A stretch of 64,000 nt of DNA from Streptantibioticus ferralitis (GCF_029223525.1 NZ_JARHTQ010000007.1:1-64000); one strand, 5' to 3'. Positions 1 through 8,764 are shown, counted from the stretch's first letter. Notes: generated from the letters alone by a model not told the origin. Translations and numbers: made by a program.

Positions 1-140
1 CCCTGGCGGTGCTTGTGGGCGTAGTAGGTGGAGGGGGCGATGCTGCAGTCGTGCTCGGTGAGCGTTCTGCAGATCGGCTCGACACCGCCGAAGCGGGCCC
101 GGTGCTCGTCGATGAACGCTACGAGCGCAGATGTGGCCGG
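1..140 (-). CDS. IS3-family transposase OrfB, N-terminal start only (runs off window)
   Basis: Reading the minus strand leftward from about 140 gives an OrfB-type start containing LVAFIDEHRARFGGVEPICR, then a conserved stretch ending in STYYAHKHR. In IS3 elements this region lies before the DDE integrase core. It overlaps the end of OrfA in a different frame, as expected for programmed -1 frameshifting that makes the OrfAB fusion transposase. The rest, including the catalytic residues, lies beyond position 1, so intactness cannot be judged. The exact fusion point is not resolved. Confidence 0.8.
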
Positions 141-445
141 TCGAGCTCGGCCGCGAAGAAACTCGCCGCGGCTTTGAGGATCTCGTTCGCCCGCTTCAGC
201 TCCGCGTTTTCCTTCTTCAACGCCTTGACCTGCGCGGATTCCTCGGTTGTCGTTCCGGGCCGTGCCCCGTTGTCGATCTGGTCCTGGCGGACCCACGCGC
301 GCAGCGTCTCGGTCGTCCCGATCCCCAGCTTGCCGGCGACCGCCGTCATCGCGGCCCACTCGGAGTCGTAGTCGGGTCGCACCTCGGCGACCATGCGGAC
401 CGCGCGATTACGCAGTTCAGCGGGATAACGGGAAGGACGTGCCAT
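119..445 (-). CDS. IS3-family transposase OrfA
   Basis: This 108-residue protein begins MARPSRYPAELRNRAVRMV and has the OrfA layout: an N-terminal helix-turn-helix (about residues 8-55, including ETLRAWVRQ) that binds the terminal repeats, then a leucine-zipper-like helix (about 70-95, VKALKKENAELKRANEILK) for multimerisation. It ends AAASFFAAELDRPHL, the usual IS3 ending at the frameshift site into OrfB. The ATG is 50 bp inside the presumed element end near 495. It looks intact, so the element could be active if OrfB is complete outside the window. Confidence 0.92.
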   Translation of the reverse strand: MARPSRYPAELRNRAVRMVAEVRPDYDSEWAAMTAVAGKLGIGTTETLRAWVRQDQIDNGARPGTTTEESAQVKALKKENAELKRANEILKAAASFFAAELDRPHLRS

Positions 446-470
446 GACTCAATCCTCTCAGAGAATCGAG

Positions 471-495
471 CCTCCATTCGACCCGGGGCGCTTCA
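471..495 (-). repeat. Presumed terminal inverted repeat (end) of the IS3 element
   Basis: Read on the minus strand the sequence begins TGAAGCGCCCCGGGTCGAAT and leads into OrfA. A TGA-starting, C-rich terminus is typical of actinomycete IS3 elements. The reading frame of a disrupted P450 resumes immediately beyond it, which fixes the boundary at about 495. The partner repeat is outside the window, so this rests on position and resemblance. Confidence 0.6.
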
Positions 496-693
496 CTTGG
501 CGCCGCACTGGCCAGGATGGAGGCCGAAGCCGCGCTGACCGCGATCGCCACACGGCTGAGCAACCCGCGCCTCGTCGCCGACCCGCCCCCCTACCGGCCG
601 AATATGCTGCTGCGCGGACCTGAGGAACTCCGGGTCGCCTACGACCGCATCACCGGCCGGCCGCACCGTACTGGGAACTCGGGGGGCCAGTGA
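496..693 (+). pseudogene. Cytochrome P450, C-terminal fragment cut by the IS3 element
   Basis: The frame reads LGAALARMEAEAALTAIATR and then a tail with NPRLVADPPPYRPNMLLRGPEEL and a stop at 691-693. This is the P450 L-helix that directly follows the haem-ligand cysteine (C-x-GA-x-LAR), plus the C-terminal beta strands with the usual RG-x-x-x-L ending. The cysteine and everything upstream are missing: the IS3 end lies exactly where the haem-binding loop should be. The fragment cannot bind haem and is not functional. Its stop overlaps a possible GTG of the next frame (GTGA). Confidence 0.8.
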
Positions 694-776
694 GGACCAG
701 GCGATTCCCCCGAGGACGCCATCCGAAAACTCCCGTGCCCTGGCAATCAAATAGTCAATCGGGAGATCGAGGAAAA

Positions 777-1223
777 GTGCCGACTCTACTGGCCGGTGAC
801 CGCGGCGTTGCCGACGCCATCGACGTCCTGCGGTCGGGCGCTCCGGTCGTGCTGCCGCTCCCTTCGCCGCTGGCCTATGTGATCACGGGAACGGACGCCG
901 CCGCGGTCAACACCGCGAAGCAACGTCCGGCGAGCCAGCCGGTGGGAGTCAGCGTGGCCGACTTCGATGTGCTCGCCGCGTATCTCGAGGTCGATGAGGA
1001 TGTGTTGCCGCTGGCACGATGGCTGTGCGAATCCGAACTGGTCAGTCTGCTGGCTCCGATCCGGAGGAGCGCACCCGACTGGCTGGGGCCGGCGGCCTCG
1101 GACGGGATGGTGTTCTTCACGGCGGCGCCGTGGCTGCCCGAACTTCGCTCGATCTCCATCAACCAACCACCCTGTCCGTCATCGACCCGGTGTGATACCG
1201 CATGGGCCAGCCACCCGTGCTGA
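777..1223 (+). pseudogene. Sua5/YrdC-like protein lacking its C-terminal part
   Basis: From GTG 777, preceded by GAGG with 4-nt spacing, the protein reads VPTLLAGDRGVADAIDVLRS, then PVVLPLPSPLAYVITGTDAA and a KQRPASQPVGVSV segment. These match the N-terminal half of Sua5/YrdC proteins, which make threonylcarbamoyl-AMP for tRNA t6A modification: the PT-E/LxT loop region and the K-R-P-x-x-x-P nucleotide-binding segment. Homology appears to stop near residue 130 (LPELRS), followed by a short unrelated tail. The SSAN-containing C-terminal part of the fold is absent. I call it a truncated, probably non-functional paralogue; an earlier GTG at 690 is less likely. Confidence 0.6.
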
Positions 1224-1229
1224 GCTACC

Positions 1230-1463
1230 TCAGTAGGTCGGCTGCACCCACAGTTCGAACTGCCCGTCGCCGAGCGGTTGGCAGTTCCACCCCACCCAGC
1301 GTCCCTCCGGGAAGCCCGCATTACCCGCATCGGCGCAGGCAGACAGTGACGGGTACACCCCGCCCGGAACGAAGTCCGCAGCGGACGCCGTGCCCGAGGC
1401 GAGAAGAACGGTACCCAGCATGCCTGCACCGACGACGGCCGATGCCACAACCCGACGTATCAT
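1230..1463 (-). CDS. Small secreted protein
   Basis: The 77-residue product begins MIRRVVASAVVGAGMLGTVL, a short basic start plus hydrophobic core, and has a likely signal-peptidase site after TASA (about residue 28). The mature part of about 48 residues is acidic/aromatic with two cysteines (SACADAG and GWNCQ) that could form one disulfide, and ends LWVQPTY. Upstream in-frame codons exist to 1553, but the Met at 1463 directly precedes the signal peptide. Short secreted proteins of this type are frequent in Streptomyces. No function is recognised. Confidence 0.6.
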   Translation of the reverse strand: MIRRVVASAVVGAGMLGTVLLASGTASAADFVPGGVYPSLSACADAGNAGFPEGRWVGWNCQPLGDGQFELWVQPTY

Positions 1464-1918
1464 CAACGACTCCTCTGCAGCTGCGCTGACAGGCCATTTC
1501 CTGCGAACGATGATTGTTCGCCAAGCGGAAACTATCACCTTCCCACTCGGCAATCGCTCACTGTGAACAGATAGGCAGACATGAGTGCCTCTGCGTTCAA
1601 AGCTGTTTCAAAGTTGGGTTGATCAAGCAGAATTACTGGCCACGGCGTGGCGACGCTCCTCGTAGCGGCCGCTACGAATGCAACGAGCCCTTTGCTGTGG
1701 ACGGATGGCCTTGACCAGTCGCCGTTCAGAACCGGAGCCTGGATCCGCCGTCATCCAGCCATTACCTGCCTCTTCAAGTCGACTCCGCTGCCAGGGAATT
1801 GGGGGCTGAAACCGATAGAGGGGCTGGTTAGGCGCTCGACCGCCGTTCTCGCGGCGGCGGGTGGCCAGCAGCCCGAGCGCAAAGAAGACTGTGGGTGCCG
1901 ATTAATCACCTGGCCTGG
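1464..1918. other. Intergenic stretch without recognisable gene
   Basis: This holds the upstream region of the small secreted-protein gene (relatively AT-rich between 1500 and 1640) and then anonymous sequence up to the transposase stump. Short open frames here show no recognisable motif. Confidence 0.5.
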
Positions 1919-2155
1919 TCAAGCGGCACGTTGGTACTCGTGCTGAAGTTCCCCCTTGATCTTGGACAGCGTGTGCTTACGCTGCGGGGTGAAGTCGTGC
2001 TGCAGTCCGGCTCGGGATTCGAGTGGGGTGAGGTAGCCGAACTCGGGGTGCTTGCGGAGCCTGGTGCGGTTGTATTCGACCTCGATGAAGCGGAAGACGT
2101 CGGCTCGGGCGGCCTCGCGGCTCTCCCAGATAGTCGTGCCGATCTCCCTGCGCTT
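1919..2155 (-). pseudogene. IS3-family OrfB, C-terminal stump
   Basis: The minus-strand frame reads KKRREIGTTIWESREAARAD, then VFRFIEVEYNRTRLRKHPEF and GYLTPLESRA. This is the end of the IS3 integrase core, including the final catalytic Glu helix region (WESREAARADVFRFIEVEYN). It continues with an unusual tail to a stop at 1919. All of OrfA and most of OrfB are missing. The frame ends upstream exactly where an unrelated transposase fragment begins on the other strand. Confidence 0.75.
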
Positions 2156-2533
2156 CTTGCTGCGTGACCGTGATGGCAAGTACGGCGAGATGTTCGACAG
2201 TGTCTTCCAGGCCGAGGACATGGAGATCCTCAAGAGTGCGCCGCGAGCTCCTCGGATGAACGCCCACTGCGAACGGATCATCGGCAGCATCCGGCGTGAG
2301 GTCCTCGACCACGTCCTCATCGCGAACGAGGCCCATGCTCGGAAGGTCCTTGCCGCCTACGATCGGCACCACAACGAGCACCGCCCCCACCAGGCCCGGC
2401 GCCAGCCACCACGCGCCAGCCACGACCTGAGGCTTACGAACAGCCCGCCACGGTGCATGACCTCGACACCCGCGAGGCGCTACGCACCCGGATCCTCGGT
2501 GGCCTGATCAACGAGTACCGATATGCGGCGTGA
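2150..2533 (+). pseudogene. IS481/integrase-core transposase, C-terminal stump with frameshift
   Basis: Beginning abruptly at about 2150 the plus strand encodes FLLRDRDGKYGEMFDSVFQA, then MEILKSAPRAPRMNAHCERI and an IRREVLDHVLIANEAHARKV helix. This is the second half of a DDE integrase core as in IS481-like transposases (RDRDGKY Asp region; MN-x-x-x-ER Glu helix). Homology continues as YDRHHNEHRPHQARRQPP. Around 2415-2430 it switches frame and finishes as EAYEQPATVHDLDTREALRT...LINEYRYAA with a stop at 2531-2533. Loss of the N-terminus and the frameshift make it non-functional. Confidence 0.75.
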
Positions 2534-2588
2534 CGTGCAGCGACGACTTTTCGAGCGGCACACGTTCCATGATCTTGACGACGCTCAT
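2508..2588 (-). CDS. Short ORF, probably a gene start truncated by the transposase
   Basis: ATG 2588 lies 17 bp downstream of the stop of the next gene on the same strand (2606). The frame reads MSVVKIMERVPLEKSSLHVT and stops after 26 residues. Its last third is antisense to the transposase stump, and its position immediately behind 2606-2902 suggests the second gene of an operon cut by the mobile element. The original product cannot be named. It could equally be a chance frame. Confidence 0.35.
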   Translation of the reverse strand: MSVVKIMERVPLEKSSLHVTPHIGTR

Positions 2589-2605
2589 GGCGTCATCCTG
2601 CCGTA

Positions 2606-2902
2606 TCAGTCTTCGGCGGAGCGCCCGGGGCGGGCCGTGGCGTCGTCGAATGCCTGCCGGGCCAGCCGGACGGCGAACGGCAGGGCGAGCTGCACCAGCA
2701 CCCCCGCGCCCACGGCGCTGGCCGCGCTGCCCACCACGGGCTGGGCGTAGGTGCTGACCCGCCGCGCCGCGGCGGGGGTCCACGCCCGCCGTACGTGGTG
2801 CAGCACGGGGCGGACCAGGCTGGCCACCGGGACGTCGGGTACGGGGACGGTCAGGGTGCGGTCGGCGGCGTCGGAACGCGGCCAGGTCAGTTCGATGCGC
2901 AT
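2606..2902 (-). CDS. Small hypothetical protein
   Basis: The product has 98 residues. The ATG at 2902 has GGGAG 8 nt upstream, which decides the start over a longer frame to 2965. The N-terminus (MRIELTWPRSDAADRTLTVP) looks like a beta-strand domain with alternating hydrophobics. Residues about 55-85 (QPVVGSAASAVGAGVLVQLA) form a Gly/Ala-rich hydrophobic segment that could be membrane-associated, and the tail is charged. No family is recognised. It lies just upstream, divergently, of the Lys/Ala-tail protein and ATPase genes; a functional link is only a guess. Confidence 0.55.
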   Translation of the reverse strand: MRIELTWPRSDAADRTLTVPVPDVPVASLVRPVLHHVRRAWTPAAARRVSTYAQPVVGSAASAVGAGVLVQLALPFAVRLARQAFDDATARPGRSAED

Positions 2903-3488
2903 GGCTGGTCTCCCTCGCGAGACGGGCCGGATCGCGTGCGGTGGCGCGCGCCGCCGCCGACGCACACGTCACGTTCGCCGCCACGGCGAGCGGGCAGGAC
3001 GATGCGTGCGGTGCGGTTCAACGGGCGCGGAAGCCGCGATCGGACGGGAATGGGGGGTGCTGCCCCGGATCGGGCTCTGGACTGGGCCTGGGACTCATTT
3101 CCCCTCACCTCCTCACGGCCAGGACACGCGTGGGTGTCATCGAACGGGCCGAGGAGCCCCCCGTACAACGCGAGGGCACCTCTCTCGTCGGAGCTTCAGC
3201 ACTGCGCGGCGTATTCCCGGCCCGTAGGCCCGGTAGCCACTTGGGCCCACCCCTTGTGCCGAGGCGGGCTGTCCTGACCTGGGGCGTCTCTCGACGTTCG
3301 AGGTCAGTGGCCTGTGTCCGCGCAGACGCCTCGCCTAACGAGGTGCTGTCATATGACGAGATTTGCGGTTATTGCCGTAAGTTGTCAAGGAGAGTTCTGG
3401 CAAACAAAAGGGGAGGGTCAGATGAACGCAGGTGGGCCGTCGGCCTAAGTACGGCGTGTCCTGCCCCGTAGCCGCGATCGGAGACACC
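2903..3488. other. Intergenic region between divergent genes
   Basis: These 586 bp separate the divergent genes starting at 2902 and 3489. Codon phasing is weak in all frames. The last 150 bp are distinctly more AT-rich, with an imperfect palindrome TTGCGG-N6-CCGTAA near 3363-3380, which suggests the promoter region of the 3489 gene. No RNA gene is recognised. Confidence 0.5.
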
Positions 3489-4022
3489 ATGAGTGAGCGC
3501 CCCGATACAACCTCGACGGTCATGTCGAAATTGTCACATCCGGTCCAAACGATGACGGAGGCGGTGAACCATGTGCCCGGCGCCCCCGCCGTCAAGGGCG
3601 CCGTGGACGGCGTGCTGGACACTGTCGGCGCCGTGTCTCCCCACGCCCGCAGGGTCGCCGCCTATGCCGGTGTCGGCCTGCTGGGCGTCGCGGGCCTGGT
3701 CGAGTGGCCGGTGGCAGCCGCTGGCGCCGCGGTCGTATGGCTGACCCAGTCGCGCCCCCAGCACAACGGCCATACCGCGGCGCAGCAGGCCGGTCAGCGG
3801 CCGAAGGCCCGGAAGGCTCAGGCGGACCGGCCCAGGACGAAGACGGCGGCCGAGCGGCCCACGGCCAAGAAGACCGCGTCGAAGAAGACGGCTTCCAAGC
3901 GGACGACCGCCCGGAAGCCGGCCAGGACGGCCGCGGCGGCGCGCTCCCGTACGTCCGCCCAGTCCGGCGCACCGCAACGCGCCCAAACCTCGCCATCCGC
4001 CACTAGCGGGCAAAAAACCTGA
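3489..4022 (+). CDS. Histone-H1-like Lys/Ala-tailed protein
   Basis: The product has 177 residues. Residues 1-50 are polar with a repeated VM-x-K-L / V-x-GAP-x-VKGAVDGVLDTVG amphipathic section. Residues about 60-90 are strongly hydrophobic (YAGVGLLGVAGLVEWPVAAA), a likely membrane hairpin or single span. From about 105 to the end it is a low-complexity basic tail with repeated KTA/KKTASKKTASK blocks, like the tails of eukaryotic H1 and of Streptomyces HupS. Such tails usually bind nucleic acid or acidic lipid. It lies 50 bp before the giant P-type ATPase on the same strand, so the two are probably co-transcribed and it may be a small partner of the pump. That role is inference. Confidence 0.7.
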   Translation: MSERPDTTSTVMSKLSHPVQTMTEAVNHVPGAPAVKGAVDGVLDTVGAVSPHARRVAAYAGVGLLGVAGLVEWPVAAAGAAVVWLTQSRPQHNGHTAAQQAGQRPKARKAQADRPRTKTAAERPTAKKTASKKTASKRTTARKPARTAAAARSRTSAQSGAPQRAQTSPSATSGQKT

Positions 4023-4072
4023 CGCCGCGCGTCACAGCCCGTGCGATCGCTGGCTCTCCGCGAAGGTAAGGC

Positions 4073-7000
4073 ATGGTTCTGCGTCTGCTGACCCGTCTGC
4101 CACTGATCGGGCTCGGCCTTGCCATGGCCGCTCCTGCCCAGGTCACACGACGTGTCGTAGCGCCCGCAGAGGCCGCCGCCCGGATCGCGGCCGATATCGC
4201 GGACGCCGGCGTGCACGCCACGACGAGCGGTGCGGCGGCGGTGTCGAGCACCGCCGTCCGCCTCGCACGGGTCGCGCGGCACGCCCTGACGCCGGGCACC
4301 GGGTACTGGTGTGCCGGATCCCGGCTGCACCTGGTCCTGCGACCGTCGCCGGAGGCCGGCATGCGCGGCGTGCACGACCTCGAAGCGGCGGCGAGGAAGG
4401 TCGCGGTGGCGCTGGCCGAGCACCCCGATGTGCTGGTCGCCTACTGGGACGGCGGACTGGCCCGGCTGGTGGTCCAGATGACCGAGGACGCGCCCGCCGA
4501 CCGGATCGCCGAGAAGGTGTACCAACTGGCCGACAGGGAGGGACTCGCGCACCCCGGGGAGCGGGTGCTGGAGCGTGTTCACCCGGGCGACGTGGGGAGC
4601 GTGCGCACCGGGGCACTCGCGCTCGCCTGCGACCTGGCGGGCATCACCACCGCGGTCACCGCGCGGACCGTGGGCCTGAAGAGCTCCCCGCAGATGGTCA
4701 CCGCGGTGGTAACGCTGCTGCGGGAGGACTCCCGGGTACGCCGCGCCCTGCGCCGCCGACTGGGCACCGCCCCGGCCGACCTCGCGCTGGCGGCGGCAAA
4801 CGCCGCCGCCCACGGCTTCGGCCAGTCGCCGACCGCCCTGGTGCTGGACGCGGCACTGCGCGCCGCGCAGCTGGTGGAGTCGTTCGCCCGCGCCGCCGCG
4901 TTCGACGCCGCTCATGACAAGGTCTGCGCTCCCGGACGGCTGAGCCTGGCCGGGCTGGTGGAACGGCCCGCGATCCGGCCGTACCCGGGCGAGGAGTACG
5001 CGGACCAGGCGGTCACCGGAAGCGTGGTCGGCGCGGCCGCGACACTGTTGTTCACCCGCGACGTCCGGGAGGCGGCCGAAGCCGTGCTGGCCGGCTCGCC
5101 GAAGGCCGCCCGCTACGGACCGGCGGCCTTCTCCGCGGTGCTGGGCAGTGCCCTGGCGCGCGAGGACGTGCTGGTGCGCGACACCGAGCGGTTGCGGCAG
5201 CTGGAGATCGTGGACACCGTGGTCCTGCACCCCGAGGCGCTGCACGGCGACCGCCGCACGGTGCTCGAAGTGAACCCCAGCGCGCCCGGCTGGGACCATG
5301 ACCGGCTGTGGCGTGCCGCGACCGTGGCGCTGCGCCCGCCCGACGAATGGGCGCCGCCGTCCGCCGAGTTGGGACTCCGCCTGCGTCCGGTGCCCGGCCA
5401 GGAGGCGGCTCGGACGGGGCTGATGATCGCTTCGGCGCGCGGCAAGGAGGTGGGCACCGTACTGGTCGGCTGGGAGGTCGACCCGCTTGCCGAGGCCGGG
5501 TTGGACGCGGCGCGCCGGGCCGGTCTGCGCGTCGTGGTGGTGGACGATGCGTCGCTCGGCGACTTCGCCGCCCTGGTCGACGAACTCGTCTCCGCTGACC
5601 GGCCGTTGGCCGATGTCGTACGCGGGCTGCAGGAGGACGGCCGGGTGGTGCTCACGGTGGCGCGCGTTCCGGCCGAAGGCGCCACCATGGAACGGGACTT
5701 GACGGAGGAGAGCCGCGAGGTACTCGCCGGACTGCTGCAGAGCGACCTGGCCGTCTCGGTCACCGACGAGCGCAGCGCGGTGGTCTGGGGCGCGGATGTC
5801 CTTCCGCTGCGGGGACTTGAGGGAGTGTGGCGGCTGCTGGCCGCGGTCCCCGCCGCGCGCACCGTCGGCCGGCACTCCAAGATCCTCGCCGAGGCGGGCG
5901 CGGCACTGTCCGGGCTGCTGGTGCTCACCCGGGGCAGACGGACCCAACGCGCCCCGTTCAGCCTGGGGTTCCGGCTCAGCCCGGTCAACGTCGCCGCCGC
6001 CTCGGCCCTGGTGTCGGGCTGGCGCGCCGCCGTCAGGGTCAGCGCCCGCTCGACGCCCCACCCCCGGCCACGGGTGCCCTGGCATGCCCTGCAGCCCGAG
6101 GAGGCGCTCGCCCGGCTGGCCAGCATGCCGCGTCCGAGGCCGTCCGCGCTGCATCTGCTGCGCACCCGGCTCGGCGCTGTGGCGCAGCTGCCGGTGTTCA
6201 CCCCGGCCCGTCTGACGGTGCGTCTGGTGACTGCGGTACGGGCCGAACTGGATGATCCGCTCACTCCCGTGCTCGTGGTCGGCGCCGCCGCGTCGGCGCT
6301 GCTCGGGTCCACCGTGGACGCGCTGCTGGTCGCCTGCGCGATGGGGATGAACGCCCTGGTCGGCGGGGTGCAGCGACTACGCGCCGAGCGTGCGCTTTCG
6401 GCGCTCGCGGCGGGACAGCGGCGAACGGCCCGGCGGGTGGCCGACAAGGGCGGTGGTGCGACCACCACCGTCGAGGCCGGGCGACTGGCGCCGGGGGAGG
6501 TGATCGAGCTGCAGACCGGCGACGTGGTCCCCGCGGACGCTCGGCTGCTGGAGGCCGACGATCTGGAGGTGGACGAGTCCTCGCTCACCGGCGAGTCGCT
6601 GCCGACCCGCAAGGAGTTGACCGCCACACCGCAGGCGGCGGTCGCGGAGCGCAAGTCCATGCTGTTCGAAGGCACCACCGTGGTGGCCGGGCGGGCGCGG
6701 GCCGTGGTGGTCGGCACCGGCGACCAGACAGAGGCGGGCCGGGCGGAGCATCTCGCGTCGCATGTGGCGCCCGCGGCCGGGGTGCAGGCCCGGCTACACG
6801 AACTGACCAGCCGGGTACTGCCGCTCACGCTCGCCGGCGGTGCCGTCGTCACCGGACTGTCGCTGATCCGCGGGCGACCGGTCCGGGAGGCGGTCAGGGG
6901 CGGACTCGCGGTCGCCGTGGCCGCGGTACCGGAGGGGCTGCCGCTGGTGGCGACGGTCGCGCAGATGTCCGCCGCGCGCAGACTCAGCAGACACGGCGTA

Positions 7001-8674
7001 CTGGTGCGCACCCCGCGCGCCCTGGAAGCACTGGGCCGGGTGGACACGGTCTGCTTCGACAAGACCGGCACCCTGACCGAGAACCGGCTGCATGTCGTCC
7101 GTACCGTCACCGTCGATGGCGCCACGCACCCGGCCGACGCTCCCGAGGCGGCGCCCGTGCTGCGGATCGCGGCCCGGGCCTGCCCGCGGGGCGCCGAGGA
7201 CACCGGCGTGCACGCGCACGCCACCGACGAGGCGGTCCTCGTCGCGGCTCCGCCGGATCCGCAGTGGTCGCCCCTTGAAGTGCAGCCGTTCGAAGCCAGC
7301 CGTGGGTACGCGTCCGCCGTGGGCACCGACGCCGATGGAACGGACGTGCTGGTGGTCAAGGGCGCACCGGAAGTGGTGCTGCCGTGTTGCGTGGACGTCG
7401 GCGCCGATGCCGCCGCGAGGGCCCAGTCCCTCGCCGCCGAAGGACTGCGCGTACTGGCCGTCGCCCAGCGCCGGTTGGTCCCTGGCGAGGAGAGTGAGGC
7501 GCTCGGCAAGCCGCTTGAGTCGCTGGAAGTCGTCGGGTTCGTGGCCCTCGCCGACGCACCGCGCGCGAGTTCCGCCCCGCTGGTGGCCGGGCTCGGCCGG
7601 GCCGGCGTCCGCCCGGTCATGCTCACCGGCGACCATCCGCAGACCGCGCGTGCCGTGGCGATCGCACTGGGCTGGCCGAAGGACGTCACCGTGGTCACCG
7701 GTGGCGAACTCGCCGACCTGGACCGGGCCGGCCGGGCCCGGCTGCTGCGCGACTGCGGGGTGGTGGCCCGGGTGGCGCCGGAACAGAAGCTGCAGGTCGT
7801 CGAGGCGCTCCAGGAGGCCGGACGGGTGGTGGCAATGGTCGGGGACGGCGCGAACGACGCCGCCGCCATCCGCGCCGCCGACGCCGGCATCGGCATCGCC
7901 GTACGGGGCTCGGCGGCCGCCCGCAATGCCGCGGACCTGGTGATCACCACTGACGAACTGTCGGTCCTCATCGACATCATCGCCGAAGGCCGGGCGATGT
8001 GGAGCAGCGTGGCGGACGCTATCAGCATCCTGATCGGCGGCAACGCCGGAGAGGTCGGCTTCACCGTGCTCGGTACGCTGGTCTCGGGGACCTCGCCGTT
8101 GTCCACGCGTCAGCTTCTGCTGGTCAACCTGCTCACCGACATGTTCCCGGCGATGGCGGTCGCGGTCACTCCGCAGGACCCCCAGCGATCCCCGGACACC
8201 GCGAACGGGGAAACCGGCGAGGAGTCCGCCCCCGCTGGCACCGCCCCGGTGGGCATGGCCGTCCTCCGGGAGCCGCTCACCCGCCAGATCCGGCAACGCG
8301 GTGTGATCACCGGGCTTGGCGCGGGCACGGCGTGGCTGATCGGCACCCTCACCCCCGGATCCGCCCGACGCACCAGCACGATGGCCCTTTGCGGGGTGGT
8401 GGGCGCCCAGCTCACCCAGACGGTCATCGGCCGCCGCCACAGCCCGCTGGTACTGCTGACCGTGCTCGGCTCGGCCGCGGCACTGGTCGGCCTGGTACAG
8501 ACGCCCGTGGTCAGCCACTTCTTCGACTGCACTCCGCTGGGGCCGGTGGCCTGGGCGGGCGTCACCACCGCCATCGGCGTCGCCGCGCTGGGCCCGCTGG
8601 TGCTGCCGACCGCCGAGCGGGCCCTGTCGCAGATCGAGTCGCGGCTGCGCCCGATGGTACGGGTGGTCCGCTGA
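4073..8674 (+). CDS. Very large P-type cation-transporting ATPase (CtpI-like)
   Basis: The product has 1533 residues, about twice a standard P-type ATPase and similar in size to mycobacterial CtpI. The C-terminal 800 residues carry the whole catalytic core: actuator TGES (about 839-842), M4 motif AAVPEGLPLVATVAQM, phosphorylation site DKTGTLTEN with Asp about 996, nucleotide-domain KGAPEVVLP, TGDHPQTARA and the hinge GDGANDAAAIRAAD (about 1258). The PEGLPL sequence resembles Ca2+-type (P2) pumps more than the CPC/SPC heavy-metal type, so Ca2+, Mg2+ or a similar ion is plausible; the ion is not provable here. The first 650 residues are Ala/Leu-rich with no standard metal-binding CxxC. An ATG preceded by GAAGG supports the start. 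Confidence 0.9.
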   Translation: MVLRLLTRLPLIGLGLAMAAPAQVTRRVVAPAEAAARIAADIADAGVHATTSGAAAVSSTAVRLARVARHALTPGTGYWCAGSRLHLVLRPSPEAGMRGVHDLEAAARKVAVALAEHPDVLVAYWDGGLARLVVQMTEDAPADRIAEKVYQLADREGLAHPGERVLERVHPGDVGSVRTGALALACDLAGITTAVTARTVGLKSSPQMVTAVVTLLREDSRVRRALRRRLGTAPADLALAAANAAAHGFGQSPTALVLDAALRAAQLVESFARAAAFDAAHDKVCAPGRLSLAGLVERPAIRPYPGEEYADQAVTGSVVGAAATLLFTRDVREAAEAVLAGSPKAARYGPAAFSAVLGSALAREDVLVRDTERLRQLEIVDTVVLHPEALHGDRRTVLEVNPSAPGWDHDRLWRAATVALRPPDEWAPPSAELGLRLRPVPGQEAARTGLMIASARGKEVGTVLVGWEVDPLAEAGLDAARRAGLRVVVVDDASLGDFAALVDELVSADRPLADVVRGLQEDGRVVLTVARVPAEGATMERDLTEESREVLAGLLQSDLAVSVTDERSAVVWGADVLPLRGLEGVWRLLAAVPAARTVGRHSKILAEAGAALSGLLVLTRGRRTQRAPFSLGFRLSPVNVAAASALVSGWRAAVRVSARSTPHPRPRVPWHALQPEEALARLASMPRPRPSALHLLRTRLGAVAQLPVFTPARLTVRLVTAVRAELDDPLTPVLVVGAAASALLGSTVDALLVACAMGMNALVGGVQRLRAERALSALAAGQRRTARRVADKGGGATTTVEAGRLAPGEVIELQTGDVVPADARLLEADDLEVDESSLTGESLPTRKELTATPQAAVAERKSMLFEGTTVVAGRARAVVVGTGDQTEAGRAEHLASHVAPAAGVQARLHELTSRVLPLTLAGGAVVTGLSLIRGRPVREAVRGGLAVAVAAVPEGLPLVATVAQMSAARRLSRHGVLVRTPRALEALGRVDTVCFDKTGTLTENRLHVVRTVTVDGATHPADAPEAAPVLRIAARACPRGAEDTGVHAHATDEAVLVAAPPDPQWSPLEVQPFEASRGYASAVGTDADGTDVLVVKGAPEVVLPCCVDVGADAAARAQSLAAEGLRVLAVAQRRLVPGEESEALGKPLESLEVVGFVALADAPRASSAPLVAGLGRAGVRPVMLTGDHPQTARAVAIALGWPKDVTVVTGGELADLDRAGRARLLRDCGVVARVAPEQKLQVVEALQEAGRVVAMVGDGANDAAAIRAADAGIGIAVRGSAAARNAADLVITTDELSVLIDIIAEGRAMWSSVADAISILIGGNAGEVGFTVLGTLVSGTSPLSTRQLLLVNLLTDMFPAMAVAVTPQDPQRSPDTANGETGEESAPAGTAPVGMAVLREPLTRQIRQRGVITGLGAGTAWLIGTLTPGSARRTSTMALCGVVGAQLTQTVIGRRHSPLVLLTVLGSAAALVGLVQTPVVSHFFDCTPLGPVAWAGVTTAIGVAALGPLVLPTAERALSQIESRLRPMVRVVR

Positions 8675-8726
8675 ACGCTGCGCGGCCCGCCGCCGCACGC
8701 CGAGCGCGGCACCGGGACGGGCGAGC

Positions 8727-8764
8727 GGCCGTGGCGGCGGCAGGAGTTCACCGCCGCCACGGCC
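8727..8764. terminator. Bidirectional hairpin terminator
   Basis: A perfect 14-bp stem (GGCCGTGGCGGCGG paired with CCGCCGCCACGGCC) with a 10-nt loop sits between the convergent ATPase and MerR genes. There is no U-tract, as is common in Streptomyces. Confidence 0.75.

Noticed and set aside
3818-8698. Very long minus-strand open frames (about 600-1000 codons) opposite the P-type ATPase
   Set aside because: They arise from high third-position GC; translations are low-complexity Arg/Gly/Ser-rich with no domain, while the plus strand has all ATPase motifs.
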